Shown piece after piece: positions 16,388 to 23,675 of a stretch of DNA of 36,212 nt. Each line of letters begins with the position of its first letter. Position 1 is the stretch's first letter. This DNA is from an uncultured Bacillota bacterium (GTDB lineage Bacteria; Bacillota_I; Bacilli_A; RFN20; CAG-826). The position numbers and the translations under genes were made by a program. The stretch spans positions 1 to 36,212 of the forward strand of contig CASFVT010000013.1 in NCBI GenBank assembly GCA_949298195.1. The letters are read 5' to 3'. The notes below the pieces were generated by a model. That model was not told the origin of the DNA. It made no database searches and saw only the letters and a program-made list of their open reading frames with translations.

Positions 16388-18190
16388 ATGGGAGAGAAAA
16401 TGAACGTTCGGATCGAAGGGCGGCTTTACGAAGTCGATTCCTCCCTCACGGTCCTCGAGGCCTGCCGTTCGGTCGGATTCCGCATCCCGACCCTCTGCTA
16501 TTGGAACCATGGCCACAATTCGCTGGCTTCCTGCCGCGTGTGTCTGGTCGAAATCAAATCCGGGCGCGGCTCGAAGCTCTTCGCAAGCTGCGTCTATCCG
16601 GTCAAAGACGTTCCGGCCGAGAAGGGATTCGAGATTCTCATCTCGTCCCCGATGGCGGTGGAAGCCCGCAAAACCTCGGTGGAACTTCTCCTTTCCAACC
16701 ATAGCAAGGAATGTCAGACCTGTGTGAAGAACGGTCAGTGTGAGCTTCTCCACGTCGCGAGCATCGTCGGTGCCGAGGACCGCAAATACATCGGCCAGAT
16801 GACCCCGACCACCAAAGACGACCTCGCCCCGGGCATCGTCCGCGACAGCAGCAAATGCATTCTCTGCGGACGCTGCATTGAGCGCTGCAAGGAGGCGACC
16901 GGCATCGGGATCCTCGGTTTCGAGAACCGCGGGTTCAAGACCGTCGTCGCCCCCATCGCCAACCGGAGCCTCTCCAAGGTCCCTTGCCTCCAGTGCGGCC
17001 AGTGCATCGAGGTCTGCCCGACCGGGGCCCTCTCCGAGAAACGGGAAATCGACAAGATCGACGAAGCCAAGAAAGCCGGGAAGTTCCTCGTCGTCCAGAC
17101 GGCTCCGGCCGTCCGGGCCGCCATCAGCGAGGAATTCGGGAAGAAGATCGGCGAGGAGAACGGGGAAGGCAAGATGGTTGCTGCCCTCCACCGGCTCGGT
17201 TTCGACCGTGTTTTCGACGTGAACTTCGGTGCCGACCTCACCATCACCGAGGAAAGCCAGGAACTCATCAACCGGATTGCCAAGAAGACGGCGCCCCTTC
17301 CCCAAATCACCTCCTGTTCGCCAGGCTGGATCAACTACATGGAGTTCTTCTACCCCGACCTCATTCCCCATGTCTCGACCTGCAAGTCGCCCCATGAGAT
17401 GCAGGGCGCCATTACCAAGACCTACTTCGCGAAGAAGCACGGTCTCGATCCGGAGGACATCTACGTCGTCTCGATCATGCCCTGCACGGCCAAGAAATAC
17501 GAGAAGGAGCGTCCTGAGAACCAAGCCATTCCCGGCGTGAAGGATGTCGACTGCGTCCTCACGACGAGGGAACTGGCCCTCCTCATCAAGCGGAGCGGCA
17601 TTCTTTGGGATTCCCTCCCTAACGAGGAATTCGATGACGACCTCCTAGGCGAATATAGCGGCGCGGCGGCCATCTTCGGGGTTACCGGTGGGGTCATGGA
17701 AGCGGCCCTCAGGACTGCTTACCACACCTTGACCGGGAAGGAGCACGAGCCCGTCGACTTCAAGGAAGTCCGGGGGCTTGCCGGGGTCAAGACAGCCGAG
17801 ATCGACATAAACGGAACCCTCATGAAGGTGGCCGTGGCCTCGGGAACGAAGAATGCCAAGCCCCTCCTCGACGAGGTGCGGAACGGGACTTCGCCCTACG
17901 CCTTCATCGAGATCATGGGTTGCCCCGGCGGTTGCATCAACGGCGGGGGCCAGCCCTTTGTCAAGCCTTCCCTTCTCGACCGGGAGGATCCCGACATCCT
18001 CGATACCTACCGGGCCAAGCGGGCGGCCATCCTCTACTCGATCGACGAGAAGAAGAGCGTCCGTCAATCCCACAACAACCCGGATATCATCCGCCTTTAC
18101 GATGAATTCCTGGGTTCCTACGGTTCCGAAAAGGCCGAGGAGCTCCTCCACACCCATTACCGGGCCAACCGGGAAAAGTACCCCAACTAA
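16388..18190 (+). CDS. hydA: [FeFe] hydrogenase catalytic subunit
   Basis: The 600-residue protein makes or uses H2 at an H-cluster. N-terminal [2Fe-2S] ligands are C37, C49, C52, C68; the His-Cys3 cluster is H105, C109, C112, C118; two [4Fe-4S] clusters are C157/160/163/167 and C200/203/206/210. H-cluster motifs are TSCSPGW (C310, with Ser at 311 where Cys is canonical), MPCTAKKYE (C366) and EIMGCPGGCINGG (C512, C516). The 56-residue or so C-terminal region matches the small-subunit-like end. Partner subunits upstream indicate an NADH- (and possibly ferredoxin-) dependent enzyme. The HydE/F/G maturases are not in the window. ATG 16388 and ATG 16400 are both possible; the latter lacks only four residues. 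Confidence 0.95.
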   Translation: MGEKMNVRIEGRLYEVDSSLTVLEACRSVGFRIPTLCYWNHGHNSLASCRVCLVEIKSGRGSKLFASCVYPVKDVPAEKGFEILISSPMAVEARKTSVELLLSNHSKECQTCVKNGQCELLHVASIVGAEDRKYIGQMTPTTKDDLAPGIVRDSSKCILCGRCIERCKEATGIGILGFENRGFKTVVAPIANRSLSKVPCLQCGQCIEVCPTGALSEKREIDKIDEAKKAGKFLVVQTAPAVRAAISEEFGKKIGEENGEGKMVAALHRLGFDRVFDVNFGADLTITEESQELINRIAKKTAPLPQITSCSPGWINYMEFFYPDLIPHVSTCKSPHEMQGAITKTYFAKKHGLDPEDIYVVSIMPCTAKKYEKERPENQAIPGVKDVDCVLTTRELALLIKRSGILWDSLPNEEFDDDLLGEYSGAAAIFGVTGGVMEAALRTAYHTLTGKEHEPVDFKEVRGLAGVKTAEIDINGTLMKVAVASGTKNAKPLLDEVRNGTSPYAFIEIMGCPGGCINGGGQPFVKPSLLDREDPDILDTYRAKRAAILYSIDEKKSVRQSHNNPDIIRLYDEFLGSYGSEKAEELLHTHYRANREKYPN

Positions 18191-18207
18191 GGGACACAAA
18201 GGCAAAT

Positions 18208-18230
18208 ACGGGCCTTTATGGCCCGTTTTC
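18208..18230 (+). terminator. Rho-independent terminator after hydA
   Basis: ACGGGCC (18208-18214) pairs with GGCCCGT (18220-18226) around loop TTTAT and is followed by TTTC. It separates the hydrogenase operon from the next transcription unit. Confidence 0.85.
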
Positions 18231-18254
18231 CTTTCTTACGTTGTCCCTTATGGG

Positions 18255-18260
18255 TAGAAT
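18255..18260 (+). promoter_or_regulatory. -10 box TAGAAT of the gph-cysS-rlmB-sigH operon, probable leaderless start
   Basis: TAGAAT lies six bases ahead of the gph ATG at 18267, so transcription would begin at or next to the A of the start codon. The matching -35 region (18232-18237, TTTCTT, 17-base spacer) is weak. The same -10 hexamer is used at the hydrogenase promoter. No ribosome-binding sequence stands before the ATG. Confidence 0.5.
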
Positions 18261-18266
18261 GTCAGC

Positions 18267-18914
18267 ATGCTGAAGGCCGTTTTCTTTGATCTCGACGGGA
18301 CGATCATCGACACCATTTCCGGTATCGCGAAGGCCCTCAACGAAACCCTTCTGGGCTTGGCTTTGCCCCTCTCTTACGACGAGAGGAAGGTCAAGACGTT
18401 CATCGGCAATGGGGCGGATGCCCTCCTCCACCGGGCCCTCGGGGAATTCGACGAGCCGGAGCTATTCAAAAAGGCGAAGGCGCTGTATCTTCCCCTCTAC
18501 GATTCTTACCAAATTCCCGGGAGTCGGCCTTACGAAGGAATGGCCGAGACGCTCGATGCCCTTCTCTCCCGGGGCATCAACCTCTACGTTTACACGAACA
18601 AGCCCGAGAAGATCGCCGTCGACGTGGTGGAATACCATTACGGAGCGCGTTTTTCGAAAATCGTCGGGCAGATTGATGGGCGGGATCCGAAGCCGAATGC
18701 CATGCCCCTCGTCGATTTGATGGAAGGATCCTCGATTGGGAAAGCCGAAGCCGTTTACGTCGGCGATTCGATCGTTGATCTCTTAACGTCCGAAAAAGCC
18801 GGGCTAGAACTCCTCCTTGCCGAGTATGGATACGGCGATTACGGTGGGGAATGGGTCCGAAAGGCCTCTTTCCGGGCGCGGAACGCGGAAGAGATTGCTA
18901 AAATCCTCCTATGA
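18267..18914 (+). CDS. HAD-superfamily phosphatase, phosphoglycolate phosphatase-like
   Basis: The 215-residue protein has the HAD motifs: I, FFDLDGTIID (residues 6-15); II, VYTNK; III, the Lys in DPKPN; IV, VYVGDSIVDLLTSEKAG. The helical cap after motif I (residues 17-85) is of the Gph/PgmB type. The likely reaction is removal of phosphate from a small metabolite such as 2-phosphoglycolate, but the substrate cannot be read from sequence. The start codon follows a -10 box so closely that the mRNA may be leaderless. Its stop overlaps the next start (ATGA). Confidence 0.85.
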   Translation: MLKAVFFDLDGTIIDTISGIAKALNETLLGLALPLSYDERKVKTFIGNGADALLHRALGEFDEPELFKKAKALYLPLYDSYQIPGSRPYEGMAETLDALLSRGINLYVYTNKPEKIAVDVVEYHYGARFSKIVGQIDGRDPKPNAMPLVDLMEGSSIGKAEAVYVGDSIVDLLTSEKAGLELLLAEYGYGDYGGEWVRKASFRARNAEEIAKILL

Positions 18915-19819
18915 GCATCGTGGAGTTGAAAACCGGGAAGGACGGGAACGCACCCCTTCTGGAACTGACGAAGGCCGTGATGGCCCTCCTTTTGTCCATC
19001 GCCCTCTCTTTGGCCGCGAACAACCCGAACTATGAGCCGGGCATTGATACCAGCGGTTATTATTTCCGGACCGGGACTTATTTCCTGGCCCCCTTGATTG
19101 CCATCGCGACACTTGTGATCGCGGCCGGCGAGGTCGAGAAAAAGCCCAAAGGCAAGGCCATCCTCCTGGCCGTCGGGGATTTCCTCGTCGCCGTGGCCTA
19201 TGTATGCTTTGCCACGACCTCGATGGAACACTACAAGGACGTCGGCTCGAATGGCGGGACAATCTATTTCCTCGCCTCCGTTCTGTTGGCCCTGCCATTC
19301 CTATACCAATCGATTCTCCAATTCCTCCTCTTCACCGGGAACGAGGGAAGCGAGAAACGCTTCCTCGCCGCGGATGCCCTCTTTGGGAGCCTCTTCGGGT
19401 GCGGGGCCCTCACGGTGGCCCTGGCCATCTTTCTCTCGCCTCGGGCCCATCAGGGCGGGGAGGTGTTGATTGCCGCCCCGTTTTATCTCCTTCTCATTGC
19501 GATGGTACTCGCTCTTGCCAGCGGGGTGTTCCATTTCGTCGCTGAGGCGAAAAAAGGGAGTCTCCAGGGAAAAGGGAGAATCGTCAGCGGGGTTTTGCTG
19601 GCGATTTCCGGCCTGCTCCTGATGATTGATTCATTCATCGTTGACACGGCTGAAGCCTATCTCTACGAACTTTTCTATTACCTATTGGCCATCGGAATCG
19701 CCCTACTCGTGACTGGGGCGATCTACGCAAGTTTCCCTGAATGGGGCCCTCGCCTTGCCCTCTTCATTGGGAAGAAGGAGACCGAGGAAAGCATGGAAGT
19801 CGAGGATTCCAAACCATGA
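18911..19819 (+). CDS. Unknown integral membrane protein with about eight helices
   Basis: I do not recognise this 302-residue protein. Hydrophobic stretches near residues 19-36, 56-73, 83-102, 117-141, 155-175, 184-209, 223-243 and 252-274 predict eight membrane helices. The C-terminus is charged and acidic (KKETEESMEVEDSKP). I see no transporter or enzyme signature and no cysteine or histidine pattern. It overlaps the HAD phosphatase by four bases and cysS by four, so it is firmly part of the cysS operon. GC-rich codon use is like that of its neighbours, giving no sign of recent transfer. Confidence 0.75.
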   Translation: MSIVELKTGKDGNAPLLELTKAVMALLLSIALSLAANNPNYEPGIDTSGYYFRTGTYFLAPLIAIATLVIAAGEVEKKPKGKAILLAVGDFLVAVAYVCFATTSMEHYKDVGSNGGTIYFLASVLLALPFLYQSILQFLLFTGNEGSEKRFLAADALFGSLFGCGALTVALAIFLSPRAHQGGEVLIAAPFYLLLIAMVLALASGVFHFVAEAKKGSLQGKGRIVSGVLLAISGLLLMIDSFIVDTAEAYLYELFYYLLAIGIALLVTGAIYASFPEWGPRLALFIGKKETEESMEVEDSKP

Positions 19820-21159
19820 TGAAGACACAAGTTTTCGATTCCCTTCTCGGGAAGAAAGTGGAATTCGTCCCCCTCGTCCCGGGGCGGGTTTCCCTATATT
19901 GCTGCGGCCCGACCGTCTACGGGGATCCCCACATCGGGAACTTCCGCCCGGTCATCGTCTTCGACGAACTCATCCGTTATTTCAAGGCGGCTGGTTACAA
20001 GACGACATACGTGAGCAACTACACCGATGTCGATGACAAGATCATCAGGCGGGCGAAGCAACTGGGTATTTCGGAGAAGGAACTTTCGGAACAAGTGATC
20101 GCGTCCTTTGCCCGGTTGGTGGAAGAGGTAGGTTCCTCTCTCCCCGATATTACCCCACGTCCGACCCTCATGATGGACGAGATCATCTCCTACGTGACAA
20201 GGCTTGTCGAGAAAGGCTTTGCCTACGTGCGAGGCGGAGATGTCTATTTCCGGGTCAGGAAGGTAAAAGAATACGGCGAACTTTGCCACAACAGCATCGA
20301 CGCCCTCGAAAGCGGGGCTCGGATCGAGCCGAGTTCCGTCAAGGAAGACCCCCTCGACTTCGCCCTCTGGAAGAAGACCGATGAAGGAATCAAATGGGAC
20401 TCCCCCTGGGGGAAGGGCCGCCCTGGTTGGCATACCGAATGCTGCGTGATGATCGATTCCCTTTTTCGTGGGGAGAACGGCTTCATCGACATCCACGGCG
20501 GGGGTTTCGACCTCAAGTTCCCCCATCACGAGAACGAGCGGGCCCAATCGTTTGCCCAAAACGGGAACGGATTGGCCCATTACTGGATGCACAACGGCTT
20601 CATCGACATCGTCGGGGAGAAGATGAGCAAGTCGCTCGGGAACGTCATCCTCATGAAGGACGTCGTCTCGACCTATGGCGGGAAGGCTTTCCGCCTCATG
20701 GTCCTCTCGACCCATTACCGGGCCCCCCTCTCCTATGCCGATGACAAGATGGAGGAGGCTCGGGAACGTTTCCTCTCGCTTGCCTCCACCGTACGGAAGT
20801 TGAAGGCCCAGCTGGTCTTTCATGGCCTCGATGAAGTAGACCCGGATCCTTCGACATCCCGCCTTCTCCTCCCCCTCTCCGACGACTTGAATACCCCCAA
20901 TGCCCTCTCCCTTCTCTACGAGGAACAGAAAGAGGCCAACCAAGCCCTCCGCCTCGTCGAACGGAACAAGGAAGCGGTGGTGGAAAGCCTCCGCAAAATC
21001 CGCTCCTCGCTTATCCTTTTGGGACTCGATCCGGAGATTGGTGAGATTACCGCCGATGATAAAAAACTCTATATGGATTACAATGAGGCCAGAAAGGCAA
21101 AGGACTATGCCCGCAGTGACGAGCTAAGGGCCGTCCTCCTCCAGAAAGGACTCCTCTAA
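19816..21159 (+). CDS. cysS: Cysteinyl-tRNA synthetase
   Basis: The enzyme charges tRNA-Cys in the cytosol. The class-I HIGH-like motif is PHIGN (residues 38-42), the KMSKS motif is in GEKMSKSLGN, and zinc ligands are expected from C30 (CGPTVY), the Cys in WHTECCVM and the HHENE region (FPHHENERAQS). From 19816 the product is 447 residues, near the usual 460. ATG 19816 overlaps the preceding stop (ATGA); ATG 19819 is an alternative one codon later. In Bacillota cysS leads the cluster that continues to rlmB, sigH, rpmG, secE and nusG, as here. Confidence 0.96.
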   Translation: MMKTQVFDSLLGKKVEFVPLVPGRVSLYCCGPTVYGDPHIGNFRPVIVFDELIRYFKAAGYKTTYVSNYTDVDDKIIRRAKQLGISEKELSEQVIASFARLVEEVGSSLPDITPRPTLMMDEIISYVTRLVEKGFAYVRGGDVYFRVRKVKEYGELCHNSIDALESGARIEPSSVKEDPLDFALWKKTDEGIKWDSPWGKGRPGWHTECCVMIDSLFRGENGFIDIHGGGFDLKFPHHENERAQSFAQNGNGLAHYWMHNGFIDIVGEKMSKSLGNVILMKDVVSTYGGKAFRLMVLSTHYRAPLSYADDKMEEARERFLSLASTVRKLKAQLVFHGLDEVDPDPSTSRLLLPLSDDLNTPNALSLLYEEQKEANQALRLVERNKEAVVESLRKIRSSLILLGLDPEIGEITADDKKLYMDYNEARKAKDYARSDELRAVLLQKGLL

Positions 21160-21902
21160 TGACGCCGGTCGATCGCATCATCATCGATAGCTTCAATTCC
21201 GGTTTCGGCGGCGCGATCGCCGACTGGGCCGGCAACCTCCTTTTGGTTTTCCTTTCCCTTCTCATGGCGGCCCTCCTCTCCGGACTCATCGGCTTTGAAC
21301 GGGAGTACAACGGTCACGCCGCCGGCCTTAGGACCCACCTCATGGTCGCCATCGGGAGCGCCCTCATCATGGTCATCTCCATTTATGGCTTTTCCGATGC
21401 CGATTATCCCAATCGCGACCCGGCCCGCCTGGCCGCCCAGGTTGTCCCGGGCATCGGCTTCCTCGGGGCCGGGACCATCATCCAAACCGGCACTGACATC
21501 AAGGGCCTCACGACGGCCACGACCATCTGGGTCACGATGGCCATCGGGCTGGCTTGCGGAAGCGGCAATTTCCTAATTGCCGTCATTGCCACCGTCGTCG
21601 CGCTTGCTTGCCTCGTGCTCTTAAGGAAAGTGGAGAGGGCGATGGCCAGGCGGAACCCGATGCTCATGATCGTCGTTCCGAGTCAGAGACCGGTTATCCG
21701 AGACATCATCCTCGCGGCCAATCGTTACAACATCAAGATCAGGGAAACCCAGACCGAGCTTCTGACCTATCAAGAGAACTCCGCCCTCCGCATCGTCTTC
21801 CGGATGTCGGGGGCCGACGAAACTTCCCTTTCCTCCTTCCTCGACGAGGTGCGTTTTGTCGTAAAGCCGCTTGAACTAAAGATGTCGACGGACATTCAAT
21901 GA
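21159..21902 (+). CDS. MgtC/SapB family membrane protein
   Basis: The 247-residue protein has an N-terminal block of about four or five helices with the family motifs GLIGFEREYNGHAAGLRTH, PGIGFLGAGTII, and GLTTATTIWVTMAIGLA, followed from about residue 165 by a soluble domain of ACT-like size. MgtC proteins affect magnesium homeostasis, ATP synthase activity and survival in low Mg in other bacteria; the exact role here is unknown. It starts on the last base of the cysS stop and overlaps rlmB by four bases. It takes the place where Bacillus has mrnC. Confidence 0.88.
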   Translation: MTPVDRIIIDSFNSGFGGAIADWAGNLLLVFLSLLMAALLSGLIGFEREYNGHAAGLRTHLMVAIGSALIMVISIYGFSDADYPNRDPARLAAQVVPGIGFLGAGTIIQTGTDIKGLTTATTIWVTMAIGLACGSGNFLIAVIATVVALACLVLLRKVERAMARRNPMLMIVVPSQRPVIRDIILAANRYNIKIRETQTELLTYQENSALRIVFRMSGADETSLSSFLDEVRFVVKPLELKMSTDIQ

Positions 21903-22666
21903 TTACCTACCGGAAAAAGAAAAAGCTCCGTTACCAAGGCGCGCCTATAATTGTCTACGGACGAAATGCCTGCCGATCGGCCGTCAACTCGGGGCAAGCG
22001 GAGCGGCTCTACTATCTTGCAAGGCTCGGCCCCGACGATGAGGTCGTGGCCATGGCCAAGGAAAGAGGCCTCTATCTACAGGCAACCGACGAGATGAATT
22101 TGGCCCGCCTTTCTGGCCACATGCCCCATCAAGGGCTCGTTTGCCAGATTGCGCCTCCGCGGATGCTCCCTTTGAAGGAGCTCATCGCCCTCGCCGGTAA
22201 AAGCGTCTACCCGACGCTCGTCCTGCTCGACGGGATCGAGGATCCCCACAACGTGGGGGCCATCCTTCGTTCGTGCGATGCTTTCGGTGTCGACGGCGTC
22301 GTCTTGAGACGGCACGGGCAAGCCCCCGTTTCCCCGACGGTCTACCGGACCTCGGCCGGGGCCGCTTGCTACGTCCGGGTTTCCGAAGTCTCCTCATTAT
22401 CGAACGCCATAAGGGAGCTGAAGGAAGCCGGTTATTGGGTCGTCGCGACCGATGGCGAAGCCAAGCAGCCTTCAATGGACCTCGATTATCGGATGCCGGT
22501 GGCCCTGGTTGTCGGTAGCGAAGGCAAGGGCGTTTCCCGCCTGGTCCTCGAGAGTAGCGATTTCGTCGTCAAGATCCCGATGCGCGGGCACGTCAATTCC
22601 CTCAACGCCTCGGTGGCAGCCGGGATCCTCCTAGCCCAAATCGACGCCTCCCGCTACAAGAAGTAG
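21899..22666 (+). CDS. rlmB: TrmH-family 23S rRNA 2-O-ribose methyltransferase (RlmB-like)
   Basis: The 255-residue SPOUT-fold enzyme would methylate a ribose in 23S rRNA (Gm2251 in E. coli) using S-adenosylmethionine. The N-terminal substrate-binding domain starts YGRNACRSAV; the catalytic motifs are DPHNVGAILRSCDAFGVDGV (motif 1), ALVVGSEGKGVSRLV (motif 2) and IPMRGHVNSLNASVAAGI (motif 3). It overlaps the MgtC gene (ATGA). The position between cysS and the sigma-H-like gene is conserved across Bacillota, which supports RlmB over other TrmH paralogues. Confidence 0.92.
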   Translation: MITYRKKKKLRYQGAPIIVYGRNACRSAVNSGQAERLYYLARLGPDDEVVAMAKERGLYLQATDEMNLARLSGHMPHQGLVCQIAPPRMLPLKELIALAGKSVYPTLVLLDGIEDPHNVGAILRSCDAFGVDGVVLRRHGQAPVSPTVYRTSAGAACYVRVSEVSSLSNAIRELKEAGYWVVATDGEAKQPSMDLDYRMPVALVVGSEGKGVSRLVLESSDFVVKIPMRGHVNSLNASVAAGILLAQIDASRYKK

Positions 22667-22685
22667 CCAAAAGAACATCAAGCAC

Positions 22686-23273
22686 ATTGACAAATCTATT
22701 AGGGACGAAGAGCTTTTCATTCGCCTTCGCCTCGGTGACCAGGAGGCCCATCAGGAACTGACGGAACGCTATTTCGCCTTCCGGATGCGGCTCTGCCACA
22801 TGGCCCAGCCGACCCTGGCTCCCAGGATCGGCGTCTGGGATCTCAATTACCTCTTCTTCTCTTCCTTCGAGACTGCCCTCCTCAGCTATGAGCTAGGTAA
22901 GGGCCGGTTCGAAAACTACCTCCTCTCCATCCTCTCCCATGAGATTGTCAACTTCGTCAAGAAGGAGGGTTATCTCGCAGACCGTCTCATGCGTCTCGAC
23001 GATCCCTTCGATCCGCCTTCGGAACTCACTTTCGCCGACGTGATCGAGAGTCCCGAGGAGGATCCACGTATCTACCTGGAACGCGGTGAAGCCCTCGAGA
23101 AACTCGCCGAGGTCATCCCCGACCTGAGCGAGGAGGAAGTCGCCATAGCTTCCCTCCGGGCCGAGGGACTCAGCTTCCGGGAAATTGGCGAACGCCTCGG
23201 CCTCAGCCGTAAGCAAGTCCGGAACCGCTTTGAGCGCTACCGGGATCTGCTGAAGGCAAAGGGAATCGAGTAA
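22686..23273 (+). CDS. sigH: Sigma-H-like RNA polymerase sigma factor with no standard start codon
   Basis: The C-terminal half has a clear sigma-4 helix-turn-helix (LSFREIGERLGLSRKQVRNRF). Upstream, the segment DEELFIRLRLGDQEAHQEL looks like the sigma region 1.2/2.1 opening DEELxxRxxxGDxxAxxEL, but the first ATG (22785) lies after it, and that ATG has no ribosome site. Between the in-frame stop at 22632 and 22785 there is no ATG, GTG or TTG. Candidate starts are ATC 22677, ATT 22686 or ATT 22698; I mark 22686 (195 residues) as a guess. From 22785 the product would be 162 residues without the conserved N-terminus. Position before rpmG-secE-nusG matches Bacillus sigH. Region 2 is divergent, so promoter specificity cannot be predicted. 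Confidence 0.72.
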   Translation: MDKSIRDEELFIRLRLGDQEAHQELTERYFAFRMRLCHMAQPTLAPRIGVWDLNYLFFSSFETALLSYELGKGRFENYLLSILSHEIVNFVKKEGYLADRLMRLDDPFDPPSELTFADVIESPEEDPRIYLERGEALEKLAEVIPDLSEEEVAIASLRAEGLSFREIGERLGLSRKQVRNRFERYRDLLKAKGIE

Positions 23274-23281
23274 GCGCCTGG

Positions 23282-23341
23282 CAAGAAGGGGCCTGGTCAG
23301 CCGGCTTCTTGTCATTCAACGGCCTTTTGCCGGCGATTTTT
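23282..23341 (+). terminator. Tandem hairpins, probable terminator after the sigma gene
   Basis: CAAGAAG (23282-23288) pairs with CTTCTTG (23305-23311). A second hairpin, CGGC (23320-23323) with GCCG (23329-23332), is followed by GCGATTTTTGG. The second has the better T-run. Together they probably end the gph-cysS-sigH transcript. Confidence 0.6.
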
Positions 23342-23454
23342 GGTCCGTGTCCCAAATCTCAGCTTTTACGCACGGCTTAACCCGTATAGGGTGCGCGGTT
23401 CTCCGGCTTTCCGCTCTTCGTGACGACCCCGGTCAGGGGAGAGGAATTAGCCAG

Positions 23455-23484
23455 TTGACGGTGGTAGCCCCAAAGGGCTATCAT
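23455..23484 (+). promoter_or_regulatory. Promoter of rpmG-secE-nusG with overlapping inverted repeat
   Basis: TTGACG (23455-23460), an 18-base spacer and TATCAT (23479-23484) form a good vegetative promoter about 30 bases before rpmG. An inverted repeat GGTAGCCC (23463-23470) / GGGCTATC (23475-23482) with a four-base centre fills the spacer and half of the -10 box, so it could be an operator. The preceding 100 bases contain GC-rich sequence with TTTTACG and TATAGG (about 23366 and 23387) but nothing I can name. Confidence 0.6.
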
Positions 23485-23513
23485 TTGCCCCGCTGAGTGA
23501 GTAAGATAAGCCG

Positions 23514-23663
23514 ATGGCAAGGAAAAAGGTCTTTTTGATTTGCGAAGAGTGCCTCTCGCGGAACTACCAGACGGAAGTCAATGCCGACAGCGTCAAAAGG
23601 CTGGAACTCCGGAAATTCTGTCCGAAATGCAACCGCTACACCTTGCATCGCGAAAGCCGTTAA
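23514..23663 (+). CDS. rpmG: 50S ribosomal protein L33, zinc type
   Basis: The 49-codon gene gives MARKKVFLICEECLSRNYQ, then TEVNADSVKRLELRKFCPKC, NRYTLHRESR. Cysteines C10, C13, C36 and C39 form the zinc ribbon of the C+ L33 form. It is the RpmGB-type gene expected before secE in Bacillota. The ribosome site is weak (GTAAGATAAG). Confidence 0.93.
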   Translation: MARKKVFLICEECLSRNYQTEVNADSVKRLELRKFCPKCNRYTLHRESR

Positions 23664-23675
23664 GGAGGAAATGAG

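Noticed and set aside
22688..22693. Perfect TTGACA -35 box just after rlmB
   Set aside because: No acceptable -10 box lies 15-19 bases downstream, and the sequence is inside the conserved reading frame of the sigma factor. Probably chance.
23342..23454. GC-rich gap before rpmG looked at for a tRNA, riboswitch or small gene
   Set aside because: No T-loop consensus, no CCA end, no cloverleaf, and no open frame with a ribosome site. I see only weak promoter-like hexamers.
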